A stretch of DNA of 23,594 nucleotides, taken from positions 1 through 23,594 of IMG/VR virus record IMGVR_UViG_3300017730_002640; one strand, 5' to 3'. The translations under genes and the position numbers were made by a program. Each line of letters begins with the position of its first letter. Within the stretch, counting starts at the first letter, position 1. Below are positions 14,797 through 21,157 of the stretch, in pieces. Origin of the DNA: a virus. The notes beneath the pieces are model-generated. The model was not told where the DNA came from. It did no database searches and worked only from the letters and a program-made list of their open reading frames with translations.

Positions 14797-15281
14797 TTGT
14801 CTCCCATGGCCATAAATGAGTTGTTTAAATCAATACCAGATACAAAAATATTTTCATATCCACGTTCAAACATGTAAGCCTCAATAATTTTAGGAGTAAG
14901 TACATGCTTATGCTTTCTATTGTTCCAAGGTCTCCAATAGACCTGACTAAAGTCGGGTAGATATAAAAACAAGGTTCCTTCCTTCTTGAGATTATCATAC
15001 CAATAATCCATAGTCGCAACCCAATCAGATACGTGCTCTAAGCAATGACTAGAGAAAATGTAATCTACTTGAACTGGTGGTAGATTATCAGCATCCCATG
15101 GATCATCAAAGTCAAGATCAATAGGTGTAGCACCAGGAAATGCCCACTCTGGTTTCATACAACCAATATCATATCCAACTCCACTACAAACATGTTTTGC
15201 AAAAGGAATTGCAAATTGTGATGCATTCCCTTCTGTTTGAAACTTTGGATACCAGTTTTTCTTATACTCTACTACTTGCAT
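14793..15281 (-). CDS. Small class I SAM-dependent methyltransferase
   Basis: At 162 residues it is a compact Methyltransf_11-type fold. VGYDIGCMKPEWAFPGATPI (35-54) replaces the usual D-x-G-x-G-x-G with DIGCMKPE. DYIFSSHCLEHV (73-84) is the strand 4/motif II with the His-x-x-Glu-His typical of Methyltransf_11, and LFLYLP follows as strand 5. The unusual motif I leaves the exact substrate and efficiency unclear. Its translation is coupled to the following glycosyltransferase through an ATGA overlap. Confidence 0.75.
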   Translation of the reverse strand: MQVVEYKKNWYPKFQTEGNASQFAIPFAKHVCSGVGYDIGCMKPEWAFPGATPIDLDFDDPWDADNLPPVQVDYIFSSHCLEHVSDWVATMDYWYDNLKKEGTLFLYLPDFSQVYWRPWNNRKHKHVLTPKIIEAYMFERGYENIFVSGIDLNNSFMAMGDK

Positions 15282-15976
15282 ATCAATTTATGTGGGGTAC
15301 TGAATAAGTAATCAATCTCGGTCATATTCTTTTCGTTATGTGCAACAACCACATAATTTTCATAAGAGGTGTCTAAGACATCAATAATATAGTTGAGTGA
15401 TGTATTGATTGTATAAACACTCTTTGCCTTCTCAAAAACTTTACACCAATCAAACAAAGTATATCCGTCAATGTATTGTAGTTCTACAGAGGGTAAGTTG
15501 TAATTTTCTGGACGCATCAGTTCACAATTTCTTCCTTCATTATAAAGGTTGTTGATAAACACGAACTCGGAGTCGTCCTTGAGACCAAGTACATTATAAT
15601 ACAGATCGTCTTCTTTAGCAAAGTCACGATCAAATTTAAACCAATCCTTCCAATCAGAGTAATCAAGTCCCAACATAGAATATTTTGAACTCATAATCTT
15701 ACCATCATTATGAGTCATATCAGCAGTTGCCATACTGATAAATGCTGCATTTTCCTCTACAACAGCACCTGCACCATGTTCATAGATATCTTTCATTGGA
15801 AAGTCATCTGTTGTCATGGGAAACCAGATATCTTTAATATAGTTTTGAATCCATTGAATATCGGGTTTCAGGGGCCAGACAACATCATACCCCTTCATCA
15901 TCATTACCCTAGCAATCTTTTGACAAAAGAAAACATCACCAATTCCTGCAGGTTGTTTAATTAAACAGGGTCTCAT
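15272..15976 (-). CDS. GT9-like (ADP-heptose:LPS heptosyltransferase-type) glycosyltransferase
   Basis: 234 residues opening IKQPAGIGDVFFCQKIARVM (6-25), the G-x-G-D loop of GT-B heptosyltransferase-like proteins. SVYTINTSLNYIIDVL near the C-terminus occupies the place of the donor-site element that in GT9 enzymes reads like D-T/S-G-x-x-H-L-A. It is shorter than WaaC/WaaF (about 320-350), so the match is partial and the donor is unproven. A link to the HldE-like kinase and nucleotidyltransferase in the same operon is suggestive only. Confidence 0.6.
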   Translation of the reverse strand: MRPCLIKQPAGIGDVFFCQKIARVMMMKGYDVVWPLKPDIQWIQNYIKDIWFPMTTDDFPMKDIYEHGAGAVVEENAAFISMATADMTHNDGKIMSSKYSMLGLDYSDWKDWFKFDRDFAKEDDLYYNVLGLKDDSEFVFINNLYNEGRNCELMRPENYNLPSVELQYIDGYTLFDWCKVFEKAKSVYTINTSLNYIIDVLDTSYENYVVVAHNEKNMTEIDYLFSTPHKLICK

Positions 15977-16512
15977 ACGTATGCTACAAGGATATAATCA
16001 TCAACAGGATTGATAGACTTATAATAGGTGAACTGATAGTCAGGGTTGATACCACGAATCTTATCCATCAGTTGATCTTCTCTGCCAGAGAAATAGATGG
16101 GAATGTCGTCAATAACAATTGTATGATCCTTGATAGGGTGATCCTTAATCATATCAAGTTCTTCCATAGTTGGTACACCACCACCTTCAGCGTGTGCATC
16201 CAACCAGAAGATAGCCTTCTGATCAACTTTCTTTAGGATTTCTTTTACACAATCTCTAGAGTCACCCAACCAAAGATTAACATTATCATCATCCTTAAAT
16301 TTCTCCAGACAAATATTATATCTTTCCTCAGACAATTCACAACTGAAGATCTCTTCAAAACCAAGATCAACTGCATATTTAACAGCATCTCCCATATAGG
16401 TTCCAGTTTCAACAAAGTGCTTACAATCTTTGCCGATACCAAAGTCCTTAAAGATATAATAGAAAGAATGGATTCCTTCTTTAAGTGCCTTCTCAAATAC
16501 TTCTCTAGTCAT
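15973..16512 (-). CDS. TylF/macrocin-type or class I SAM-dependent methyltransferase
   Basis: 179 residues with FVETGTYMGDAVKYA (33-47), in which E-T-G-T-Y-x-G-D is the SAM motif I of this group, and SCELSEERYNIC (57-68) with Glu59 binding the ribose. IFWLDAHAEGGG (101-112) contains Asp105 and His107, and TIVIDDIPIY (131-140) provides the acidic pair for metal-dependent O-methylation as in TylF. It probably methylates a sugar hydroxyl. It overlaps the upstream GT10 gene by 8 bases. Confidence 0.75.
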   Translation of the reverse strand: MTREVFEKALKEGIHSFYYIFKDFGIGKDCKHFVETGTYMGDAVKYAVDLGFEEIFSCELSEERYNICLEKFKDDDNVNLWLGDSRDCVKEILKKVDQKAIFWLDAHAEGGGVPTMEELDMIKDHPIKDHTIVIDDIPIYFSGREDQLMDKIRGINPDYQFTYYKSINPVDDYILVAYV

Positions 16513-17359
16513 TTTGTTCTCCGTTAAAATAATTTTCCCAAATGAAGTCTTCCAATACTTCCATTTTCAATGCTCGTTCAAAGTTGTCTTTGATTGCATC
16601 CATTTTATCATTATAAAGTTCTTCAGTCAAAGACTCAATATCAAATCCATCCTCTAGGATAATCATACCATCAGTGTTGAACCATTTTCCAACAGAAGAG
16701 GTGCCATGATAAATTGGAACTGTTCCTGTTAAAAAACAATCCAAAAGTTTTTCACTGAAATACTCATTGTTGTTTTCAATAGCAACCGAGAACATATAGT
16801 CTGCGAGTGCTTCTTCTTTGTATTCAATCTCATTAAATCCACGACCAAACAAAGGAGCATACTCTTTTAACTGGTCAAGCATATGTAGTCTCTGTTGATG
16901 ACCAGGAAGATGAGACTTGTTTGATGCCAGAATAGAAATCAATTTATTCTTTGGATAAATCTGAGGTTCACGAATCCAAGATCCGTTTCCAGGAACCCAA
17001 CAAATTCTTTCATGAAGATCACATAGTTCTTCACTCCAAGTAAAAATTTTATCATATTCATCCATATAGGTATCAAGATTATTCTTGATCTCCTGAATGA
17101 GAGGTTCAACTATCCAACAACATTCTAGAATGATACCATATTTTTTCTTACTAGAGGAATCCTGCAGGCCTGCAGGAATAAATCTATCAATATAAAAAGT
17201 CTCATCATCTGTTGTGAGACCATTAAATGTTTGTTGTTGTCTACCCTCACCTTCATGAACCCATTTAATATACTTTGATTCTTTTCCGTGAGTCGTATAC
17301 CCCTTATTTCCATTCGTGAGATGAATAAAGGTATCATTCAACAATTTAAAATTTTTCAT
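16505..17359 (-). CDS. GT10-family fucosyltransferase-like glycosyltransferase
   Basis: The diagnostic GT10 C-terminal motif is present: NNNEYFSEKLLDCFLTGTVP (196-215), continuing into IYHGTSSVGKWFN. This is the donor-binding F-x-S-E-K-x-x-x-x-F-x-x-G-x-x-P block of alpha-1,3/4-fucosyltransferases. SILASNKSHLPGHQQR (142-157) and FGRGFN (171-176) correspond to the upstream S-N-x-R and G-R elements. The donor is expected to be GDP-L-fucose or a mimic such as GDP-L-galactose. An 18-bp palindrome lies in its N-terminal coding part (17160-17177). Confidence 0.85.
   Translation of the reverse strand: MKNFKLLNDTFIHLTNGNKGYTTHGKESKYIKWVHEGEGRQQQTFNGLTTDDETFYIDRFIPAGLQDSSSKKKYGIILECCWIVEPLIQEIKNNLDTYMDEYDKIFTWSEELCDLHERICWVPGNGSWIREPQIYPKNKLISILASNKSHLPGHQQRLHMLDQLKEYAPLFGRGFNEIEYKEEALADYMFSVAIENNNEYFSEKLLDCFLTGTVPIYHGTSSVGKWFNTDGMIILEDGFDIESLTEELYNDKMDAIKDNFERALKMEVLEDFIWENYFNGEQND
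17160..17177. repeat. 18-bp GC-rich perfect palindrome inside the GT10 gene
   Basis: TCCTGCAGGCCTGCAGGA is identical to its reverse complement and lies in AT-rich coding sequence, where the minus strand encodes IPAGLQD. It contains two overlapping CCTGCAGG octamers joined by AGGCCT. It could be chance, a regulatory site or a remnant of an insertion. Confidence 0.6.
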
Positions 17360-18093
17360 TTCAGCAAATACTTTTCTTTGTTAAATGGGTTCAGTTCTCT
17401 ATCATTTCTCAAGAAAATAGAGTCACCCCATCCTTCTTGTTGATAAGAATCTGACATTTCAGCAAGTTTAAATCCCCTTTCAGTCAACCATTGTGAGATA
17501 AATTCATGAGGAGCACCTGTATTGTTTCTATCATTCAAAGAAGTTTCAATAAAGATCATATTGATATATTTTAGATGATCTTCAAAACCCTTTAGAATTT
17601 CAAGTTCTGCTCCCTCTGCATCAATATTCAAGAAATCATACTGATCCATATCAATATTATTTTCTTCAATCAAAGTAGATAGTTTCTTAGTTACAACAGT
17701 AGCATAACTACCACCCGCAAGTTTTCTTGACAGATGATCAGAGTATGCTACTGGGTTTAGAGTTGAACAATCATTAGCAAGAAAGAATTGTTTTTCTAGA
17801 CCATCCTCACTATACACACATTCATTAAAAGAAAGGTATCCACATCTATCAGCAACTGGTTTTGACATAGTATCAAAGACAAATTTATTTGCCTCAACGC
17901 CGATAACTTTATTTCCAACTAATTTGCTATAGCAGTAATGCTCCACAAAGTCCCAAAGACCAACGTGAATGATACCTTTGACATCAACGTTTAGTCTTTC
18001 AAAACTACCAACATAATTTATATTATCATGAAGAGGATGTGGATGAAATCCAGTCTCCTTATCATAAGAAGCGTAAGGTCCTAATTTACTCAT
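17356..18093 (-). CDS. FkbM-like methyltransferase with degenerate SAM motif I
   Basis: From the ATG at 18093 (ATGA overlap with the epimerase stop; the longer frame starts with TTG) the protein has 245 residues. VIGVEANKFVFDTM (63-76) and DFLNIDAEGAELEILKGFED (153-172) are strong FkbM matches. Motif I, however, reads GIIHVGLWDFVEHYCY (40-55) where related FkbM proteins have a Gly-Ala-x-x-Gly-x-Glu pattern. Loss of the second glycine could weaken SAM binding or indicate a subfamily. Likely role: O-methylation of a glycan sugar. Confidence 0.8.
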   Translation of the reverse strand: MSKLGPYASYDKETGFHPHPLHDNINYVGSFERLNVDVKGIIHVGLWDFVEHYCYSKLVGNKVIGVEANKFVFDTMSKPVADRCGYLSFNECVYSEDGLEKQFFLANDCSTLNPVAYSDHLSRKLAGGSYATVVTKKLSTLIEENNIDMDQYDFLNIDAEGAELEILKGFEDHLKYINMIFIETSLNDRNNTGAPHEFISQWLTERGFKLAEMSDSYQQEGWGDSIFLRNDRELNPFNKEKYLLK

Positions 18094-19205
18094 ACTGAAT
18101 GATGAAATGGAGCATATGGTTCTGAACTTTGAATTTGAGATTGAATCCAATAATAGGTGTAACGAAAACCTTCCTTATGAGTCATTTGAAAATCCCAATT
18201 TAACTTTTCACGAATCAAATCATTGTTAGAGTTACGACCACGAACACCTAGAGGTCCATCAATATGAATTTTAGAAACTTCTTTTTCTGCAACTTCAGCC
18301 GCAATATCTACAAGTTGATTAATAGTAACCATCTCTTCAGAACCAATATTCACAGGACCCATAAAGTCACTGTCCATCATTCTTCTAGTTGCTTCAATGC
18401 ATTCATCAACGAACAAGAAGGAACGAGTTTGTAACCCATCTCCCCACACCTCGATTGCTCCACCTGACTCCGGGAGGTAAGCGACCTTACGGCAGATTGC
18501 AGCTGGTGCCTTCTCTCTTCCACCGTCCCAGGTTCCTTCGGGACCAAAGATGTTGTGATACCTAGCAACCCGAACAGGGATGCCATGGTTACGATTGTAA
18601 GCAAAGTAGAGACGCTCACTGAAAAGTTTCTCCCATCCATACTCGGAGTCTGGTTCTGCTGGGTACGCATCATTTTCCCTCAGTCCAGGATTGTTTGTTT
18701 CTTCTTGAGCATACTCAGGATACATGCATGCTGATCCAGAGTAGAAAATCTTAGTAGGTTGATCTAGTGAAGGACGAACACATGCAGTTCCATTCTCTTC
18801 ACCATCAAAAGTTTCATTCAGTTGACGAACTTCTTCAAGGACATTCAAGTTGATAGACACTGAGTTGTGCATGATGTCTGCATCATTCTCACCAGTAAAT
18901 ACAAATCCTGCTCCACCCATATCAGCAGCAAACTGATAGATCTCATCAAAAGGACGGATACAGCGATAAGGAACAGAGTTATAAAAATTACCTTGTTCAC
19001 CTTTGAACTGGATGACACGACGCACAAAAGTTACATCACGCAAGTCACCTTGTACAAACTCATTTGCATGGGTATTTGAAAATTCTGGGTACTTAAGATC
19101 AACACCACGTACCCAGTAACCTTCAGAGCGGAGACGTTTGACCATATGACTTCCAATGAAACCACCAGCACCAAGCACCAGTGCTGTCTTCTTATATTCA
19201 GACAT
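18090..19205 (-). CDS. GDP-mannose 3,5-epimerase homologue
   Basis: The 371-residue SDR enzyme matches plant GDP-mannose 3,5-epimerase along most of its length: NAD loop LGAGGFIGSH (11-20), AADMGGAGF (93-101), SGSACMYPE (156-164), YGWEK (189-193), GPEGTWDGGREKAPAAICRK (221-240), WGDGLQTRSFLFVDECIE (254-271), GPLGVRGRNSNNDLIREKL (317-335). The catalytic set is intact: Cys160 and Lys232 for C3/C5 proton exchange, and Ser158, Tyr189 and Lys193. The plant enzyme makes GDP-L-galactose and GDP-L-gulose from GDP-mannose. Two insertions, near 67-88 and 131-150, distinguish the phage protein. The product could feed the GT10/GT11 transferases (inference). Confidence 0.92.
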   Translation of the reverse strand: MSEYKKTALVLGAGGFIGSHMVKRLRSEGYWVRGVDLKYPEFSNTHANEFVQGDLRDVTFVRRVIQFKGEQGNFYNSVPYRCIRPFDEIYQFAADMGGAGFVFTGENDADIMHNSVSINLNVLEEVRQLNETFDGEENGTACVRPSLDQPTKIFYSGSACMYPEYAQEETNNPGLRENDAYPAEPDSEYGWEKLFSERLYFAYNRNHGIPVRVARYHNIFGPEGTWDGGREKAPAAICRKVAYLPESGGAIEVWGDGLQTRSFLFVDECIEATRRMMDSDFMGPVNIGSEEMVTINQLVDIAAEVAEKEVSKIHIDGPLGVRGRNSNNDLIREKLNWDFQMTHKEGFRYTYYWIQSQIQSSEPYAPFHHSV

Positions 19206-19229
19206 TATGTAAAAAGTTTCTTCTTATAT

Positions 19230-19258
19230 ATGATACGATTATTTTGACAGTTTGTCAA
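19230..19258 (-). promoter_or_regulatory. Internal sigma-70 promoter before the GDP-mannose epimerase gene
   Basis: TTGACA (19258-19253), a 17-base spacer and TATCAT (19235-19230) on the minus strand. The predicted start near 19223 gives an 18-base leader to the ATG at 19205. The -35 lies in the last codons of rmlB and is half of a perfect inverted repeat (TTGACA, AAC, TGTCAA; 19244-19258). The 33-base gap here is the largest between genes in the sugar operon. Confidence 0.65.
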
Positions 19259-20180
19259 TATACCACTGAACAGTATCTCCCAGTCCATCACTAAAATTAA
19301 TAGATGGAGTCCAACCTGTTGCAGATGTTAGTTTTGAAAAGTCTGTTCCATATCTTTTATCCTGGCCAGGTCTGTCATATGAAACACCAATCAACTCATG
19401 AGATTTATCAAGTAGGTCAAGAATCATTTTAGTTACTTCAATGTTTTGCAACTCACATCCTGCTCCTACATTAAATTTATCATTCAATACTTTCTTTTCC
19501 TCAATGGACCAGATTGCACTACAGTGATCCATTACATGAATCCAATCTCGAATTTGTTCCCCACCATCATACATGTAAGTTACTTTATCTTCCATGGCGT
19601 TCTTAATTACTTTAGGAATAAGTTTCTCAAAGTGCTGACCCCTACCATAATTATTAGAGGATCCTGTAATTACATATGGAAGTCCATAGGTATTGTGCCA
19701 ACTAGTTACAAAATGTTCTGCTGATGCTTTAGTTGCAGAGTAAGGATTTCTAGGATTATATGGTGTGTCCTCTCTGAAAAGGGAGTCATCATATTCAAGA
19801 GAACCATAGACTTCATCAGTAGAAATATGGTGAAACTTTTCTACTTGTACCTTGAGGCTGGCATTAAGAAGGTTGATTGTTCCATTAATATTTGTAGAAA
19901 TGAAAGGGTTGGAATTAGATATTGATTTATCAACATGACTTTCAGCAGCAAAGTGAAAGACTTTCTTTGGTTTATGTTTATCAAAAATATAATTTACATG
20001 CTTTTCATTAACAATATCACACCAGACAAATTCAATCTGAGGACACTGAGGAATATTCTCTTCATTTGATGCATAAGTTAAACTATCAAGAACAATAATT
20101 TTATCATCTGTAACATCACGCAAAAACTCAAGGAAGTTACTTCCAATAAATCCTGCACCACCAGTAACGATAATAGACAT
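19239..20180 (-). CDS. rfbB: dTDP-glucose 4,6-dehydratase
   Basis: The 313-residue protein has the full RmlB signature: VTGGAGFIGSN (5-15), FHFAAESHVDKS (75-86), ISTDEVYG (119-126; Thr121, Asp122, Glu123), the Tyr147/Lys151 pair (YSATK), TGSSNNYG (172-179), QIRDWIHVMDH (209-219) and RPGQDKRYGTD (270-280). It converts dTDP-glucose to dTDP-4-keto-6-deoxyglucose, the branch point to rhamnose and other 6-deoxysugars. RmlC and RmlD are not clearly present; the double nucleotidyltransferase might replace RmlA and one of the SDRs RmlD. It is the first gene of the sugar operon. Confidence 0.93.
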   Translation of the reverse strand: MSIIVTGGAGFIGSNFLEFLRDVTDDKIIVLDSLTYASNEENIPQCPQIEFVWCDIVNEKHVNYIFDKHKPKKVFHFAAESHVDKSISNSNPFISTNINGTINLLNASLKVQVEKFHHISTDEVYGSLEYDDSLFREDTPYNPRNPYSATKASAEHFVTSWHNTYGLPYVITGSSNNYGRGQHFEKLIPKVIKNAMEDKVTYMYDGGEQIRDWIHVMDHCSAIWSIEEKKVLNDKFNVGAGCELQNIEVTKMILDLLDKSHELIGVSYDRPGQDKRYGTDFSKLTSATGWTPSINFSDGLGDTVQWYIDKLSK

Positions 20181-20193
20181 ATACTTTTTTTAA

Positions 20194-20222
20194 ATGATAC
20201 TAAAAAAGACCCTTAATGTCAA
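20194..20222 (-). promoter_or_regulatory. Sigma-70 promoter of the sugar operon, overlapping a terminator
   Basis: TTGACA (20222-20217), exactly 17 bases, then TATCAT (20199-20194) on the minus strand. The -35 is in the loop and stem of the preceding terminator hairpin and the spacer includes its U-tract. The predicted start near 20187 lies only about 7 bases from the ATG of rmlB at 20180, so the transcript would be nearly leaderless, and no Shine-Dalgarno sequence is seen. Confidence 0.7.
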
Positions 20223-20230
20223 GGGTCTTT
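20202..20230 (-). terminator. Rho-independent terminator
   Basis: On the minus strand AAAGACCCTT, loop GACATT, AAGGGTCTTT forms a perfect 10-bp stem followed by an unbroken T-run (six in all, 20207-20202). It ends transcription from the coiled-coil gene 45 bases upstream and insulates the sugar operon from the early small genes. Confidence 0.85.
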
Positions 20231-20274
20231 GGGTCGCCATGCACGCCACTTGCTTTTAGGAAGCAAGAAACCAA

Positions 20275-20466
20275 TTAGCTCCAGAGTTGGTTGATTCTAG
20301 TCTCCATCTCTATAAACCTTGCATCAACTTCTTGTTGTGCTTTATCGCTTGCTTCAAGCGCAGCAACTTTTGCTTCTAGTGCTTGAAGTCTTGCCTCAAC
20401 CTCAACATCATATTTTGACATTGATGCACCAGATGCAGATTTACCTGCTTTTCCTTGAGTTGACAT
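20275..20466 (-). CDS. Short coiled-coil protein of unknown function
   Basis: 63 residues. After a Gly/Ser/Lys-rich start (STQGKAGKSASGAS), residues 20-60 form a heptad pattern with Leu, Val and Ile at core positions (LQALEAKVAALEASDKAQQE and onward), so the protein probably oligomerises. No membrane span or known domain. It is followed by a strong terminator and preceded by a late-like motif, so it appears to be its own transcript. A small virion or scaffold component is possible but unproven. Confidence 0.65.
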   Translation of the reverse strand: MSTQGKAGKSASGASMSKYDVEVEARLQALEAKVAALEASDKAQQEVDARFIEMETRINQLWS

Positions 20467-20490
20467 AATAGTAAAAATTAACTCTTTGAT

Positions 20491-20498
20491 TATTTAGT
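20491..20498 (-). promoter_or_regulatory. Possible late-like promoter motif for the coiled-coil gene
   Basis: Minus strand ACTAAATA differs at one fixed position from the NATAAATA late motif of T4-like cyanophages. It sits 25 bases before the ATG at 20466, close to where a -10 element should be. Weak support from sequence alone. Confidence 0.35.
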
Positions 20499-20524
20499 TT
20501 TAAGAGGGTCTAATGACTCCACCA

Positions 20525-20543
20525 CTTAGTTTTACGAACTAAG
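20525..20543 (-). other. 7-bp hairpin over the stop codon of the 93-residue gene
   Basis: CTTAGTT, loop CGTAA, AACTAAG on the minus strand is a perfect stem that contains the TAG stop of the upstream gene. No U-tract follows, so it is more likely an mRNA 3' structure than a terminator. Confidence 0.4.
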
Positions 20544-20820
20544 AAACGCGAGATACCGAGTCTGTAACATAACAAGGAACACCATCTGGATCTAACCATT
20601 TAGGATATTCTGGGTCTTCAATAGCAAGAAGCATTTGATCGCCATTGTCAAACAAATAAACATCTGAGTATTTTTTAGTATACTCATTTGCTTTTTGCAT
20701 ACGAAAGTCTGGTTTACCATTCAGTTGAATGTAACCTCTTTGAACGAACCGATAGGGAAATCGTTCGTGGATTACAATAGTCTTAGTAGACTCAACTGAC
20801 TTAGGATCTAAATCATTCAT
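20539..20820 (-). CDS. Hypothetical protein, 93 residues
   Basis: I do not recognise a family. The protein is mixed alpha/beta and soluble, with HERFPYRFVQRGYIQLNGKP in the N-terminal half and YLFDNGDQMLLAIEDPEYPK in the second half; the aromatic and charged content suggests a small globular fold. It begins with an ATGA overlap with the upstream 70-residue gene, so both are translated from the same transcript, driven by the promoter at 21052. Position among early-type small genes suggests a host-takeover or accessory protein. Confidence 0.65.
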   Translation of the reverse strand: MNDLDPKSVESTKTIVIHERFPYRFVQRGYIQLNGKPDFRMQKANEYTKKYSDVYLFDNGDQMLLAIEDPEYPKWLDPDGVPCYVTDSVSRVS

Positions 20821-21029
20821 GCTTCTACCGTTTCAAGATCAATTGCGACTTGCTCGATCAAGATGTCATAATCATCAAGTGGATCACCAGAAAATACTAC
20901 ACCATTGTTCTCGTAATAACGACGAACCTTTTTGAGAAGTTTCGGATTCTTCACATCCAGGAAGAAATCTCCATTTACAGCACCGCGAAGGGTTTGAATG
21001 TCTTTCTTGAACTTTGTAGTCAGTGTCAT
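20817..21029 (-). CDS. Hypothetical protein, 70 residues
   Basis: A small soluble protein with a basic N-terminal half (KFKKDIQTLRG, KNPKLLKKVRRYYENNG) and an acidic C-terminal half (DPLDDYDILIEQVAIDLETV). This charge split is suited to nucleic-acid or protein contact. No known domain. It is the first gene after a consensus sigma-70 promoter with a leader of about 16 bases. Its stop overlaps the next ATG (ATGA). Confidence 0.7.
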   Translation of the reverse strand: MTLTTKFKKDIQTLRGAVNGDFFLDVKNPKLLKKVRRYYENNGVVFSGDPLDDYDILIEQVAIDLETVEA

Positions 21030-21051
21030 TGTCTTGATTGTTGACCTTGTT

Positions 21052-21081
21052 ATTATACACGACAGGTAGAGAACCTGTCAA
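21052..21081 (-). promoter_or_regulatory. Consensus sigma-70 (early-type) promoter
   Basis: TTGACA (21081-21076), 18-base spacer, TATAAT (21057-21052) on the minus strand: both hexamers are perfect. It lies directly after the 3' end of tRNA-Met and 22 bases before the ATG at 21029. The -35 is partly inside the inverted repeat GACAGGT, TCTCT, ACCTGTC (21061-21079), so the spacer can form a 7-bp hairpin. Confidence 0.8.
21061..21079 (-). repeat. 7-bp inverted repeat after tRNA-Met, within the promoter
   Basis: GACAGGT and ACCTGTC flank a 5-base loop. The stem lies three bases past the tRNA 3' end and could serve as a tRNA trailer structure, a weak terminator (no U-tract) or an operator for the promoter it overlaps. 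Confidence 0.5.
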
Positions 21082-21154
21082 TGGGGGTCGCGAGGATTGA
21101 ACTCGCCTTAGCCGAATTATGAGTTCGGTGCATTCACCAGATTGCTAGACCCCC
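21082..21154 (-). tRNA. tRNA-Met (CAT), elongator type
   Basis: 73 bases. Acceptor GGGGGTC/GACCCCC, D-stem GCA/TGC, anticodon stem CCGAA/TTCGG around CTCATAA (anticodon CAT), T-stem GCGAG/CTCGC with TTCAATC, discriminator A, no encoded CCA. The anticodon stem lacks the three G-C pairs of initiator tRNA. The C4-G69, C5-G68 and U12-A23 pairs used by TilS to convert CAT tRNAs to Ile are absent, which favours elongator Met over Ile2. It lies 3 bases after tRNA-Ile. Confidence 0.88.
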
Positions 21155-21157
21155 TAA

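Noticed and set aside
18377-18673. A 98-codon minus-strand frame inside the GDP-mannose epimerase gene
   Set aside because: It lies wholly inside a well-supported gene in another frame and results from the GC-rich segment there.
21082-21154. CAT-anticodon tRNA as Ile2 or initiator Met
   Set aside because: The anticodon stem lacks the three G-C pairs of initiator tRNA, and the acceptor and D-stem pairs that TilS needs for Ile2 are not present; elongator Met fits best.
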